This document shows positions 48,701-60,662 of a stretch of DNA of 64,000 nt, piece after piece. Numbering within the stretch: the stretch's first letter is position 1; the number at the start of each line of letters is the position of its first letter. The DNA is taken from positions 3,610,001 through 3,674,000 of the forward strand of contig NC_045150.1 of NCBI RefSeq assembly GCF_008831285.2. Direction: 5' to 3'. The DNA comes from Nymphaea colorata (lineage: Eukaryota; Streptophyta; Magnoliopsida; Nymphaeales; Nymphaeaceae). The position numbers were made by a program, and so were the translations under genes. Below the pieces are notes generated by a model. It was not told the DNA's origin and searched no databases. It worked only from the letters and a program-made list of their open reading frames with translations.

Positions 48701-48987
48701 TTTACATGTGCGCGAATCAAGCATATCATCTTTGACGAAACTTTCAACTGCACAAGAGCCAAGAAGTTGCTCGGTTATTCACCAATTGTTTCGCTCAAGG
48801 TCTCAATATATTTCGTAATTAACTATCAAGGTCTTTAAAGAGAAATTGCTAATGGTTATATGTTGGTGTTACAATGTGGCAGGATGGTCTAGAAAAGACA
48901 ATTGAGTCATTCTCCCACTTGAGAGTTCAGAATGACAATAAGAAGAAAGATGAACTGAAGGCCTTTTGTGGATGTTGGAAGCGTTAA
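42751..48987 (+). CDS. 3BETAHSD/D: 3beta-hydroxysteroid dehydrogenase / sterol-4alpha-carboxylate C4-decarboxylase
   Basis: Eight exons: 42751-43003, 45089-45178, 45261-45394, 46012-46182, 47519-47644, 47772-47851, 48601-48799 and 48883-48987. They join in frame to about 385 aa. In sterol synthesis this NAD(P)-dependent enzyme oxidises the 3-hydroxyl while removing the C4 carboxyl. Exon 1 gives the Rossmann nucleotide loop VVTGGRGFVARH. Exons 2-3 give VFHMAASSS and KKLIYTSSSTVVLDG. Exon 4 holds the catalytic YAATK (YxxxK), and exon 5 has FVYVENVAHAHICAEKAL. It ends FCGCWKR with no reticulon domain, so it is like the shorter plant isoforms. The ATG at 42751 is chosen because the Rossmann fold starts 11 codons later. 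Intron 4 starts GC, not GT. Intron 1 (2.1 kb) holds transposon insertions. No stop or frameshift interrupts it. Confidence 0.93.
43655..44998. mobile_element. Transposon insertion(s) in intron 1
   Basis: AGCCTAAGTAGTGGCAGAGC (43652-43671) and, inverted, the sequence around 44965-44998 (GCAGAGCC, CCTAAG and AGCC words in reverse complement) may be the outer terminal repeats of one element. Inside are GTACCGGTA palindromes (43704, 44688) and an A run (44171-44188) with many GA words. No transposase is seen. The structure is probably nested, and its borders are tentative. Confidence 0.45.
44715..44981. mobile_element. MITE in intron 1
   Basis: Terminal inverted repeats of about 21 bp: TAGTGGTAGAGCCATAAATTT at the left and CAGTAGCAGAGCCATAAATAT at the right (reverse complement), roughly 18 of 21 positions alike. 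The body is AT-rich with a short internal direct repeat of 'ctaatctgcctc' (44817, 44849). Length is 267 bp and it is non-coding. I could not fix a target duplication. Confidence 0.6.
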
Positions 48988-51180
48988 AGGTGTATTGGAG
49001 TTCATGACATGCATCACTCTCAAGATCTGTTTTCTACAACATTTATGTGATCCCAATGTCTTTTGTCCTTAATAGGCAAGCTCAGACTCCTCTAGAAGGG
49101 CAAGCACATTCAAAATGCCATGGTGCTGCCAGTTCCTATTGTTTCCCTTTTGTGTTTAAAGGTTGCCTTGATATATATTACCATTACTTCTTGTTTCATA
49201 GTTTCTCCCTTCCTTGATCAATCTTTTCATGTTTGTCAAGCTCCATGCTATAATCTATACTTTAATTTTTTTCATAAACAGTAAAATTTTCTCCCATCAG
49301 ATTTTGTAGATGTGGTTTATTTTTTTACTAGACAAATAAATTTTAAATCCTATAAATATGATGTAAAGTTTGGCATGTCAAGATCACAAAAGTTCATGAG
49401 CACAATATGATTTTCCAATTTTAAATATTGAAAAATTATTTCATCATTTCAAATGATACCATTTAGAACTTACATGCAGCTTCCCTACCCACACCTTATC
49501 CAAAGTGGCTAAGCTAGCTCGGGTAGGCATCAAAGGTTCATAAATTCATGGTACCTCTGCTGCTTCATAACCAAACATTATCTCAACCACCTTTTTGATT
49601 TGGCTACACGAATTTGAAAGCAAATGTGAACTCCTAGCATTGTTTATCAATCCTGAAACCATCATGAATATTTGTTTTCTTGAATAAAACTAAAGCATAT
49701 TGAACTAAATGCTTTGAGAACCCTTATGAAGATAGATGTCAGAAGAAGACTCTTCAACATCCCTCCTAGTTGGAAGTAGTGTGCATCATGTGGCTTTGAT
49801 GAATTGAATAGGGGAAAGGATGACCCTAGCGCATATTAATTTTTCAATCTAAGAAGTTATAGTTGTCCAGATCCCATAAATCTCATTACTTGGAGAAGGT
49901 AGGCCCATGACATCAAGTCAAAGGCTCTTCAAAAATCAATTTTCAACGTGAAAAAGAAAATAAACAATGCCAGAAGTGGTAATGAAATTAGAGAATCTTC
50001 ATCATAGGAGAAAAAATGAGTGGATCACTTGAAGCCCTAGAGGACAAGACTTTTATCAATACGTGCCTAAGTACCTTCATTATAGAGATAGGTTCATAAT
50101 CAAAATGGTTTTTATTTACAAAATATCTTTTAATGTATTTTCACTACAATGTACTAACACCTAAAAATTAAGTAGATAAAGTGTTGTCCACTTTTGTACC
50201 AACTTTAATTGTTCAATTCCAATGTTAAAAAGTTGTAGGCTATTAAAAGAAGTATATTTGTTTTGACATTAAGTAAAATTATTCAAGCAGCCAAACATCA
50301 CCTGAAAACAATCACCAACAAAATTTATTGCTCATTAAAGGGAACTGAAGAGAGATCAGGTCTAAGCTATCGGCAAACAAAAAAAATAAAAATACTAATG
50401 TTGCCACCAAAAGACATTTTGAAAATAGGCAGCCAATGTAATCAAGGTTCATTAAAACGTTTTGACTTGTTTTCTCACTAAACCGTGGTCAATTTAATTT
50501 CTTGTTGAACATGTTGGGACAAACCTTTCCTTTTATTCAATAAAAAAATGAATTAAATAATCAAAGCTAGACAATCATACAAAGACTTCAATATAAAATA
50601 GTTAAAAGAAACAAAAAAAACTACATGAAAAGCCCATGTCCTTCAATGACTGTCTTGATGGGTTATCATTACATCTAACCATTTTATTGGTCAAACTTAT
50701 ACACCAAGGGATAGAATACTAATCAAATAAATCTGAAGCTATCTCTTCCATTAATTGTTATTTGACCTGACTTAATTGCTTAAGTTGAGTTAAAGATTTT
50801 CTCAAACATAACCCTCAACTAAAAATTCCCGAGATGCCAAATTAGAAAACCACCAGCCACCATGTACTCTTGAGAAGGAGCATGAAAACAAGGTATGGTG
50901 CTGGTCTTTAGTTGTGGTCTTCCATGAGAAGAATCTAAAGAAATGGCCTTTACAATAAAAAAAAAGTGTTGGGAGAAGTCATTCACAGCATTCCCCCAAT
51001 GATGGGGTTGCTTGTGTTGGGGACACAAGGACCGACACATGGAAAAGCCGGGACAAAAAAATACATTTGGCTGACTTTTAATAAATGCCAGCCAAAGTCT
51101 TCCAATCCTACAATCCTTCCCTTATATATGTATATAAGGTGTCGATTTAACTTGACACAAAATCAACCCAATGGATCCCT
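48988..51180. other. 3' flank of the host gene and spacer
   Basis: The 3' UTR begins at 48988; no strong AATAAA signal is evident in the first 250 bp. The rest is AT-rich spacer with motif-free short ORFs (50263-50481 and 50966-51190 are examples). Confidence 0.45.
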
Positions 51181-51279
51181 TTATCCTTGACCGTCCGATT
51201 GTGCTCGTTTAGATGGCTCAGATCAGGCGATAATTTCATTTACAGGTGCATAGGGAGAAAACCTCCCAATGTCCGTCAT

Positions 51280-51527
51280 TTAACTTCCCCTACACTCTCT
51301 CACCTCTCCCTCTCCTCCCTCCCCTCCTTCATGCTCAACCTACACAAAATCCCCTTTCCCCTCTTCCCCTACCCGCTCTTCCCTTGTTCTCCCTCCCCTC
51401 CTCCACCAGCACTCGACCCTCCCCCTTTCCCCTTCCCTCTCTTCCCTCCTCTCCATCCCCTCCTCCACCCTCACCAGATCCCCCTTCACTCTCTTCCCCT
51501 CCCCTCCCTTGCCTTTGGAAGTAGATG
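51280..51527. repeat. Polypyrimidine (CCT-rich) tract
   Basis: About 245 bp made almost only of C and T on the plus strand, with CCCTCCTCCACC-type words. It creates long Pro/Leu-rich frames in several registers, which I regard as low-complexity artefacts. Confidence 0.8.
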
Positions 51528-51639
51528 AATCTTAGAAATGACCTACCATCCACTGCCGAGATTGGCTACATACATTGCAATTTATCTTTCAATTTTCCTT
51601 AGCAACACATTTTAGATGCACAATTCATTCTCTTATAAT

Positions 51640-51870
51640 TGAGGCCGCTCAGTCACAATTATAGTCTTTATCCAAACAAAACATTCTCTTTTATCTTGTG
51701 AATTGCCCCTCAAGTCTGCCACAAATATTTCACCACATTGCCACCAAATCCCTATTACCTCCTTCTTCATACTGAAAATTCCTTCACCAAATAACATTTT
51801 GTTCCTTACCTTCCATATACCAAATCTCTTGTGTTCAATGACTTCAACTTGACCACCTTCCCATGGAAAC
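51640..51870 (-). pseudogene. Possible LINE ORF2 C-terminal relic
   Basis: The minus strand reads FGIWKVRNKMLFGEG followed by a basic helix. This loosely resembles the 'WxIWKxRNxxxFxxK' segment after zf-RVT in plant LINEs. There is no RT core nearby. A chance match is possible. Confidence 0.25.
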
Positions 51871-52262
51871 AAAAAATTCTAAGTAGTCATTTATTAAGAA
51901 GGTTAGCTATTTAATATAAGATAACTCACACAGTAGCATCCATCCACAAATTAATTAATGCTCTCAGCATTACAAAGATATGCACACATATTGAAGTACA
52001 ACGGTGAGTTGCGCTATAAAGAAACACATGAAAACATCTAGGCACTAGAGCAAAGATATATTATTAACTGCTCTAATAGTGTGAATGTGTGTGTGTACTG
52101 TTATTTGAAATAATATTAAGTAGACATAATGTTTTAATTTCTGCTATAACAACAAAACAATTGATCACTATACATGCCAAGTCAAAATTGGAAACTATCA
52201 ATAAATCAACTATTCACATGTTGTTTGAAATGTCAATGCATGTGTGTGTGTGAGAGAGAGAG
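51826..52262. repeat. Duplicated segment, copy A (uninterrupted)
   Basis: Runs from CTCTTGTGTTCAATGACTT to the GT/GA microsatellite at 52240-52262. It aligns in order with copy B, whose two halves are 52667-52842 and 60301-60560. At the point where copy B is split, copy A reads straight through (GAAGTACAACGGTGAG at about 51992-52007), so it is the empty-site paralogue. Confidence 0.88.
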
Positions 52263-52666
52263 GGAGGTTAAAGCATAGAACAAACAAAGAAGATGTGAGC
52301 AAAATTGGGATTTTGCAAAGAAAGAGTTCATTACTTTTAGGCATAAAGTCAGAGTATAATTAATTTGAACTTGAGAAGGTTGAACATCTTTCCTGATTAC
52401 CTGGCCAATAGGGTCGATTTTATCACATTGCTTAGACCATTTGAAACACATAAATATTATCATTAACAAGCAAATGGCACAGACAATTCTAACAAAATTA
52501 TTTCATGGATTTACTTTCTTATGGATTGTCTAATGCTCTCTAATTTTCCTAAGAAAATTTTCCACCTGTCAAGATTATGTGTATTCCAATTCACCTAGGA
52601 AATGACCATGAGATCCACATCAACATAAACAAACCTTAGCTAAACAACCACATGGTGTGGATCTAA
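52263..52666. other. Spacer between duplicated segments
   Basis: About 400 bp of AT-rich DNA not shared by the two copies. No gene or motif recognised. Confidence 0.5.
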
Positions 52667-52842
52667 TCTCTTGTGTTCAATGACTTTTGACCACCTTCCC
52701 GTGGAAACAAAAACTTCTAAGTAGTCCTTTTATTATAGAAGGTTATTTATTTATATAAGATAACTCAATGCAGTAGCATCCATCCATAAATTAATTAATG
52801 CTCTCAGCATTACAAAGATATGCACACATATTGTAGTACGAC
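52667..52842. repeat. Duplicated segment, copy B, left half
   Basis: Matches copy A from CTCTTGTGTTCAATGACTT to TTGTAGTACGAC, then breaks into the TGTCATGACCC start of a long LTR. The alignment resumes at 60301. Confidence 0.88.
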
Positions 52843-54099
52843 TGTCATGACCCAAGTTTTTGACACCAATTTTTTTTTATAGATAATAACTGAAGCAACA
52901 TTGAGTCTTACTCCAAACAAACTTGAGCAATGACCAAAATGGAAAACAAATTAAATGCCAATTAAACATCTAATACTGTTTTAGATACACCCTTTTTTAC
53001 TCCACACAAAACAATTAGACTCAAACAACTAAAGTAACCACAACGCCTAGACTCGATGTAGTGTCCAGATTGCCAATGTCGGTCCATCACAAAGACTGAG
53101 GATGTCAATCCTATAGCCACGACCTTTCAAGAACTACCTGTAGAGATAGAAAGAAGGATTAGATTTTCTATGAGTATGGAAATATCCAGTCATGAGTGAA
53201 ACATGACCTAACAAAGTAAGTATGGAATTATGTCAAACAAATCCATAAGACGACTCTATGGCCGACATCCATAAGTCATCAATTCATATCATGAACGAGG
53301 TGTACATAACTTCTAAATATTTGTAGAATTACCACGGTGGTCCCCTATAACAATGGTCATGGTCATCGTGCCGAGCAAACAATAGAAAATTCTATGGGCA
53401 CAACTCACAGGTAGCGTAGAACATATCTTCACTAGGCTATCCAAACTGATCGAGCGTAACCTGAAATGAAGTCTCTTGAGATATCCCAGATCACCACTGC
53501 AGCAGCAGGGTCCAACCACCGTTGTTATCCGAAGTGGTAAACTGGCCCCTCTAGGCACCCAGGTTGAGGAACCAAGAGACGTCTCGCTCTCCAACTAAAA
53601 ACATAACAAAATCCCGGGCCCCTGTGCCGCCCAATACCCTGTGGCCCATCTAGTGCACACGAAGGAGTGTGCGAGTACAGTAAGCTCATGGGCATCACTA
53701 TCTCTCGGGATAGAACCAACCCCTGGACTAAAGCTCGTACTTGCACTCGCATATACCATTGCATAAAGCATATTCCACGTTTCATCTATGAAGCCCACCT
53801 TAAGCCTGATTCATCACACAATACCAATCAGCCATTTTCAATCCCCAATAAGTGAGGATAATCACTATAACATACGTATCAGGTATATACGGTCTTTTAC
53901 TGTCTTTTATCAATTCATGTATATGTGCATCCTCTGGTATTGAATATGTCATACATATGTGAATATGTATATATATATTTATACAATATACATTTAATAA
54001 TCTCCACCATTGTTGTGTTTGCCATCAACTACCGTAGCGTTAATTTAGGATTCTTAGTGTAAGATAGTGACTATTGTAAAATTCACCGAAACTTCACCC

Positions 54100-54511
54100 A
54101 CTACTCCAAAGGCTCCAAAATTTGTTCTGAGGGACCCCAAGGGACTTAGAATCAAATCCCAAACTTGCCCACCAGCTGAATTTGACGAGGATAGGCATAG
54201 GAGACAATTGTTCTGCCGCTGGTTCTTCAGCCGTCGCAGAATGCACGCCAACGACAGGTGGTCATTCAAAAATCCATATCTTTTCATCGGCTGCTCCAAA
54301 AATTATGAAATTTTACGAGAATGAACTTCAGAAGTAGATGAATCCAACGAGCCCTTACTCGACATTTTCCAACACTGGAGCTGACAACTCCGGTCGCCGG
54401 AATCCGGCATAGTTTTCAGATTTTTCATCGCAGAAAGCACTCCAGCGAGGGACAGACAGCCATTCAAAAATCATGATCTCTTCATCAGCTGCTCCAAAAA
54501 TTATGAAATTT
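54100..54511. repeat. ~195-bp tandem repeat inside the long LTR
   Basis: The core GCTCCAAAAATTATGAAATT recurs at 54293 and 54491, with a weaker related unit near 54105. The last unit is split by the solo LTR and resumes at 58069 (GAATGATCG...AATCCAATGAGC, matching 54322-54345). Confidence 0.8.
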
Positions 54512-56186
54512 TACAGTGTTTGCATCCCAAAATTTTCATTGGTTTTGGAGTGCTCCAGAATAATGAGGTTTTTGTTTTGAAAGAGGAAAGAAAGGGACTC
54601 GCCCGTCGGTACGAGGATCAACCGTTCCCGGCACCTTTACCGGGGGTAATCAACCCAAGGGCTATGTTTATCATTGATGCATTTCGTTTTAACTTAAACA
54701 TTTTTTTGATTCTATATGCGGTGTAGAAAATATTGAAAGTTTGAAGTTTCAAACTTTTGAAAAGGTTCTTAAAGAGTTGCTTGAAAATGTGAAATGTTTT
54801 GAGGAAAAAGTGAAACTAGTAAATATCATTTGAAAAGCTTGTGAAATCATTTTGAAATCACTTTAGTGTTCTCTTAAGACTTTAAGTAGGTTTGAAATTT
54901 TACTCTAATTCGGTTACCACCTAGGTAGAGCTTCATCCCTTCTTACTTAAGTTCTTTTGGAGAGATGCTTGTGATCATAAGTGAAATAAAGTGGGTGAGA
55001 ATGCATGGATGCATTTATCCTATATGATTGAAAGAATGTAAAACATTCCTACCACAACATTCATCTAAAGTCATTCCTACCACAACATACATCTAAGATT
55101 TCGTTGTTATAATTATTGTATATAAGAAAGAAAAGTTTTTGAAAAGGGATAGGGATTGTAAACCATCAAACATGATTCCAATATTGGGTCATTACTTGGT
55201 TTGTGGTCTTAATGAAGTTGGTAAATAGAAAGTTCGTGAGAGGAGAATGTTAAAAAGAATACAAGAGATAAAACACTCTTATGAAAAGAAAGAAAGATAG
55301 AGAAAGACATGCATATATGCATACATACCATCACATATACACATATATGAAAGCTTAAAGAGAAAAAGGTGTATTGATTTGAAGAGAAAGAGAGATTTTA
55401 AAGGAAAATAAAAATATCATACGTATATATGGGTATGAGAAATTTTATAAGAGAAGATATTTGTCTTGAAAAGATGAATAAATATTTGAAAGAGAGAAAA
55501 TGGAGCACATGTACATACGTATTCATGCACATATGAAAATTTATAAAATGGAAAGTGAAAGCATAGAGAGAGAAAGATGGGGGGTCATCTTGTTGGCATA
55601 GATGTATATAACATGTGTATACATTCATACCTTCACAAGATTAGAAATCAAGGAACAACTTAAAATTACCAACTTCAAGTTTTATGTGGGTCGGAGGGGA
55701 GCTTGGACTCATGTAAGAGTCTAAGCTAAGTCCCTAAGGCCATGTTAGAAGGTTCATTTTGAAAATGTTTTTGAAAATAAGCATAAAATATTATTATTTA
55801 GTTTGTTGTAAGGGATATATTTCTTCCACCGTTGGATATGGAAGAAAACAAGCAACATAACGAGACACTCATTAGGATTCCTAATGGGAAGATTAAGAAG
55901 GAAACTAGCGCAAAATGACATGCAAATGCATATTAACATGTACACTTTCGTGAGGGTTTATCTCGGGTTGGACAAGTCCCAACCTCAAAAATTAATATGA
56001 AAATAAAGAGTCCCCAAACCACATTCTCATTCCCACCATACATTCACATATAAGTAGAAAACCAAGCAACTATGTATGGAAAATATATAGACAACATTCA
56101 AGGAAGGAAAAAGAGAAAGAGGATGACGGAAAGTACAAGGTTCAATTAGGAGGGAGGACATGATGTAACTATGAAATGATATGTCA

Positions 56187-57110
56187 CCTCATCTTCTCAT
56201 ATTCCCGGTGCACTTGAGTATAACCTCTTGACTCTAAAATAGAGATTGAGAGTTATCTCCTTTGGTCATGGGAAAATAGGGAATAGAGGAAAATAAGAAG
56301 AAGCAAAAGAACAACAAGAATGTATTAATGAAAATAAAGAATATGATTAAAATGAAAGATCATCTCATTTTTCCATGTTCTCAGTGCACTTGAGCATAGC
56401 CTCTTGTATCTAAAAAGAGATTGAGTGCTACCTCCTTTAGCCATAGGGAGATGAAGATGAGGAGAAAATGTAGAAAGAAAAACAATGCCATATTTAATAA
56501 AAGAGAAAGCATGATTCAATCACGAAATGAAAGATCATCTCATCCTTCTATGCTCCCAATGCACTTAAGCATAGCCTCTTGCCTCTAAAAAGAGATTGAG
56601 TGCTATCTCCTTTGGCTATGGGGAGAGGAGGAAGAGAGAAAAGAAAATAACAAGAGCAAGGCTATATTGAAGAAAAGAAATAATAATAACAACAAGAATA
56701 TATTGATGAAGGGAAAGAACAACAACAACAAGATACTTGAAATAACATGATTTAATCATAAAATAAAATATCATCTCATCTTCTCATGCTCCTGGTGTAC
56801 TTGAGCATAGTCTCTTGTCTCTAAAAGAGGTTGAGTGCTATCTCCTTTGGCCATGGGGAGATGAAGATGAGAAGAGAAAATGAAAACAATCAACAAGACT
56901 ATGTTCAAGAAAAAGGAATAGCATAATAATAAGAAAATATTAATGAAAAATAACAACAACAACAACAAGAATACTTGAAAGAACATGATTTAATCATAAA
57001 ATAAAATATCATCTCATCTTCTCATACTCCCGGTGCACTTGAGCATAGCCTCTTGTCTCTAAAAAGAGGTTGAGTGCTATCTCCTTTGGCCATGGAGAGA
57101 TAAAGATGAG
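56187..57110 (-). repeat. Expanded 175-240-bp array in solo LTR
   Basis: Five units sharing the core GTGCACTTGAGCATAGCCTC, at about 56205, 56380, 56557, 56795 and 57035. The two LTRs of the full-length element have only two such units. The last two units are the most alike, suggesting recent amplification. Confidence 0.88.
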
Positions 57111-57429
57111 AGAAAAAAAAAAAAAGAGGGATGATGATTACATACCTCTAATGAGAAATGACCTAACGAAGTTAAACACCTTCACTTGAAAATCCCCTTT
57201 GAGTGAAGCTCCAAGATGATGCCTCCAAGAGGGTTGTAGCTTGCTCCAAGTTGGAGAGGGAAATGGAGAAAGGAAGAGGGGGAGAGAGAGAGCTCAAGAG
57301 AAACTCTAAGTTTTCAAGTGAGAATACACTAGAGTTTCTCCTAAGGGCCAATCTTACCCAAGAGGGGGGAAAACGAGGGGTATTTAAAAAAGATTTTGGA
57401 GCCAAAACCCTAAATTTGAATTTTTTGAC

Positions 57430-57930
57430 CTAAAAAGACTAAAATCACCCTCTAAAAGGAGATTTTTTGGTCAAAAGGAAGGGCAAATGGGTCTTGTCCA
57501 CCCAAAAAGACTAAAATTACCCTCTAAAATGAGGTTTTTTTGTCAAAAGAAATGACAAATGGGTCTTGTCCACCCAAAAAGACTAAAATCACCCTGTAAA
57601 AGGAGATTTTTTTTGTCAAAAGGAATGGTAAATTAGTCTTGTCCACCCAAAAAGACTAAAATCACCTTCTAAAAGTAGATTTTTTGGTCAAAAGGAGGGG
57701 CAAATTGGTCTTGTCCACCCAAAACGACTAAAATCATCTTCTAAAAGGAGACTTTTTTTGTCAAAAGGAAGGGTAAATTGGTCTTGTACACCCAAAAAAA
57801 CTAAAATCACCCTCTAAAAGGAGATTTTTTGGTCAAAAGGAGATAAAAATTGGTCTTGTCCACCAAAAAATGCTAAAATCACCCTCTAAAAGGAGATTTT
57901 TTTGTCAAAAGGAGGGGTAAATGGATCTTA
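57430..57930 (-). repeat. ~72-bp array in solo LTR
   Basis: Seven units built on GACTAAAATCACCCTCTAAAA and a TTGTCCACCC linker, with a period of about 72 bp. The same array has about four units in the full-length element's LTRs. Confidence 0.9.
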
Positions 57931-60300
57931 AATGATTGATTTGGATCTGAACTTATCTAATTTGGATATGGAAATTGTATTTTGGATTTAATTTGGATCT
58001 AAATTTGAGTTTCGTGCTTGGATAAAACATCATAATCTTTTAGAAAAATTTGGGGTGATTACATACAGGAATGATCGTCGGAATCAAATGAATCCAATGA
58101 GCTCTTACTAGACATTTTCTGATTTTGGAGCTGACAGCACCGGTCGCAGGAATCCAACGTAGTTTTCAGATTTCACAGGCATTCTAAAAACGCAGGAACA
58201 GAACACCCGACCCCTTCCATCTTCGATGCCTTCTTCATTTCAAGTCCAAATCGCATCAAACTTGATAAGAATCCTTCTGAGACTCCGGCGATCTTACTGT
58301 GACCCTGACGGTCCGGCAACAAGGACTATTGTGAGTGTATTTTTTTTTCGGTTATCAGACTCATGACTGGTATGAAGCAGCACTATTAAACTGGTCTATC
58401 CCCCTAGATATATCACTATAGGATGGAGGCACCAAGTGCTGGTCATCAACATGAACAACAATAGAGACAACTACCAAATACCCAATTTCACAACCAAGGC
58501 TAGGTCCTCATGCTTTTGCCATTCTACTGGACATTAATCGAAGCAAACTAGGAGGCAGGAGCTACACATCAAAATGTGTTAGTTATGCTCGTCGCATGAA
58601 TTTTTGTATTAAGTAACATTATAATTCCATTGATAACATTCATAAGCTAATCTTATTCAGAAGGGCTATTTGGCTCTTGGGATTTGTTTCACCTATTTTT
58701 TTTTCTGGTTAATTCGTAGATAACATGGAAATCATTCTATCCTTTAATCAGATCTGCAGGTTCACTAAATGATGTTATTTTCCAACCTTTCTATTTCTGT
58801 GAAGATACTCACTGTTGCCTAGCATGTTAGCAGCAGACAAATGGGTATCTCAGAAACCTATTACCCAGATCAGATTGAGTTCCGTTATGTACTATCATAT
58901 AAACATATCAAAACATAAGAACTGCATGCTTTTATCATGGTCAAGTATCCCCCAACATGTCTAGTATTAATAACTACAAACTGAGTGACACTCATAGAAT
59001 ACTAGCAGCCCTGTATTATGCAGACCTGGCTTCAACAGTACTCTGATTTACATAGGTCTAGAGTAAAGTAAAAACAAGACTGTCTCCTTTTTCCGTTTTC
59101 TGTTATGAATGATATATTAACAGAATGCATGGAATCTTTACAAAGATAGGGCAGAGACATGATAACCAAGAGTTAGTCCTCCTCTACCCTTCATATACTA
59201 ATTCACTCAACTAGTAGTTCTGCGGCTCTTACTATGACCAGGCCCATTCATGAAGGAACCTGCCACCGTTGTGATTCATGTCTTTCCAATGTGCAAGAAT
59301 GTTCTTACTCCGTCCAGCTACCAAAACACACATCCCACTATTTAAATACACAGCTGCATATTCTTATATATATATATATATATGTATATGCTATATATCT
59401 ATGCATACACATGCATACTAATATATAGATGCATGTATGTATATACACATACCTTCATAAGAACAGAAGTTTTCTTTGCTAAATTTACAGTTAAGTGCTA
59501 CATGATACAGAAATATCAGTTTATATACTTCTGGAATTTAGATCTCATCACGTCACATTACCCATTCATTCACCCTCTGTCATAGGGCTGATCATGAACC
59601 ATGCTTCCTTAGAAATTCTACTTATATTCTAAATTCCAGGAGCAATTGCATAACCATTTTCAACCATTCATTTTACTGTAATGCATACTAACAAATTCAG
59701 TCCGACAGCCTATTTTCTACTCTAGGCCTGCTCATATACACATTACATATTTACGGTTATACATCTATAGTCCATAAGCATAACATACATGAACTACATG
59801 CTGCATACACGTCTGAATGTTCCCATACCTGTCAAATCTTAAACGAGTTTCCATCAGCAGCCTTCTCCGCTTCGTGTTTCTCTCAAGCAGCCACTAACTG
59901 CGATCTCCACCAGGAAAAGAGCAGAAATAAGAACCTATCTCTCTTTCTCTCTCAAATTCTCCATTGCCGGACCTTCAACCCTATGACTGCAGCAAAAGGG
60001 ATGTTCATTTGCTGTAAAGCAGGGTTAAATTGACCCTTTTCAAGGCCTCCAAAACTGCCATACGAGTTTTTCAGCCTCACTCAAGGAAAGAAATAATTTT
60101 TGATTTTCAGTTATGACTTCCAGCCAGGCATATGTTTAGTAACTCATTTCTCTCTTTCCATAACTGCCCCCTTTATGATATAGCTGATAGTTTCAGCCAG
60201 TTTTAACAGTTATTGAATCTATCAATTATAGCCTATACCCTTATTAATTTTTTTGTAATAATTGAGAAAAAGAAAAATAGAAAACATGGGCATTGCATAA

Positions 60301-60560
60301 CGGTGAGTTGTGCTATAAAAAAACACATGGAAACATCTAGGCACTAGAGCTGAGATAATATTATTAACTGCTATAATAGTGTGAATGTGTGTGTAATGTT
60401 ATTTGAAATAATATTAAGTGGAATGTTTTAATTTCTGCTATAACAGTAGAACGATCGATTACTATACATATCAAGTCAAAATTGGAAAGTATCCATAAAT
60501 CAACTATTCACATGTTTGAAATGTCAATGCATGTGTATGAGAGAGAGAGGGAGAGTGAGA
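60301..60560. repeat. Duplicated segment, copy B, right half
   Basis: Resumes with AACGGTGAGTTGTGCTATAAA, matching copy A from about 52001 to the terminal GA microsatellite. It confirms that 52843-60300 was inserted into copy B. Confidence 0.88.
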
Positions 60561-60662
60561 GAGAGGAGGGGTTATTTATTCAAAATAGTAGTATACATAA
60601 TTCTCATAGAAAAAAAAAAGATCATCATAAATCGTCACTGAGCAAAAAAACACAGAAAGAAC

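Larger units (their letters stand above)
54517..58063 (-). mobile_element. Solo LTR of the Tat/Ogre family
   Basis: The minus strand starts TGTAATCACCCCAAATTTTTCTAAAAG and ends GGGATGCAAACA, identical in layout to the LTRs at 2394-4783 and 13824-16429. A perfect 5-bp target duplication TACAG flanks it (54512-54516, 58064-58068). No internal region is present, so it arose by LTR-LTR recombination. At 3,547 bp it is about 1 kb longer than the other LTRs, because two internal repeat arrays are expanded. Confidence 0.95.
52843..60300. mobile_element. Long LTR (probably solo, Gypsy del/Tekay-like) inserted in copy B
   Basis: It begins TGTCATGACCCAAG and ends GGGCATTGCA, so it has the TG...CA ends of an LTR. 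After removal of the nested solo LTR it is about 3.9 kb and has no gag or pol, which suggests a solo LTR. The flanks keep a degenerate 4-5-bp duplication (CGAC / TAAC, originally CAAC as in copy A). The middle holds GC-richer sequence with GCGTAACCTGAAATGAAGT and a ~195-bp tandem repeat. The opening and general layout recall del/Tekay LTRs, but the class is inferred. A second, diverged copy of its end is at 63590-64000. Confidence 0.65.

Noticed and set aside
51187-51553. Long overlapping open frames rich in Pro/Leu (plus) or Gly/Glu/Arg (minus)
   Set aside because: They arise from the CT-only low-complexity tract; frames are open in several registers and carry no domain.
2394-58063. The Tat element and the solo LTR being the two ends of one giant element
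   Set aside because: They are in opposite orientations and each has its own target duplication, so they are separate insertions.
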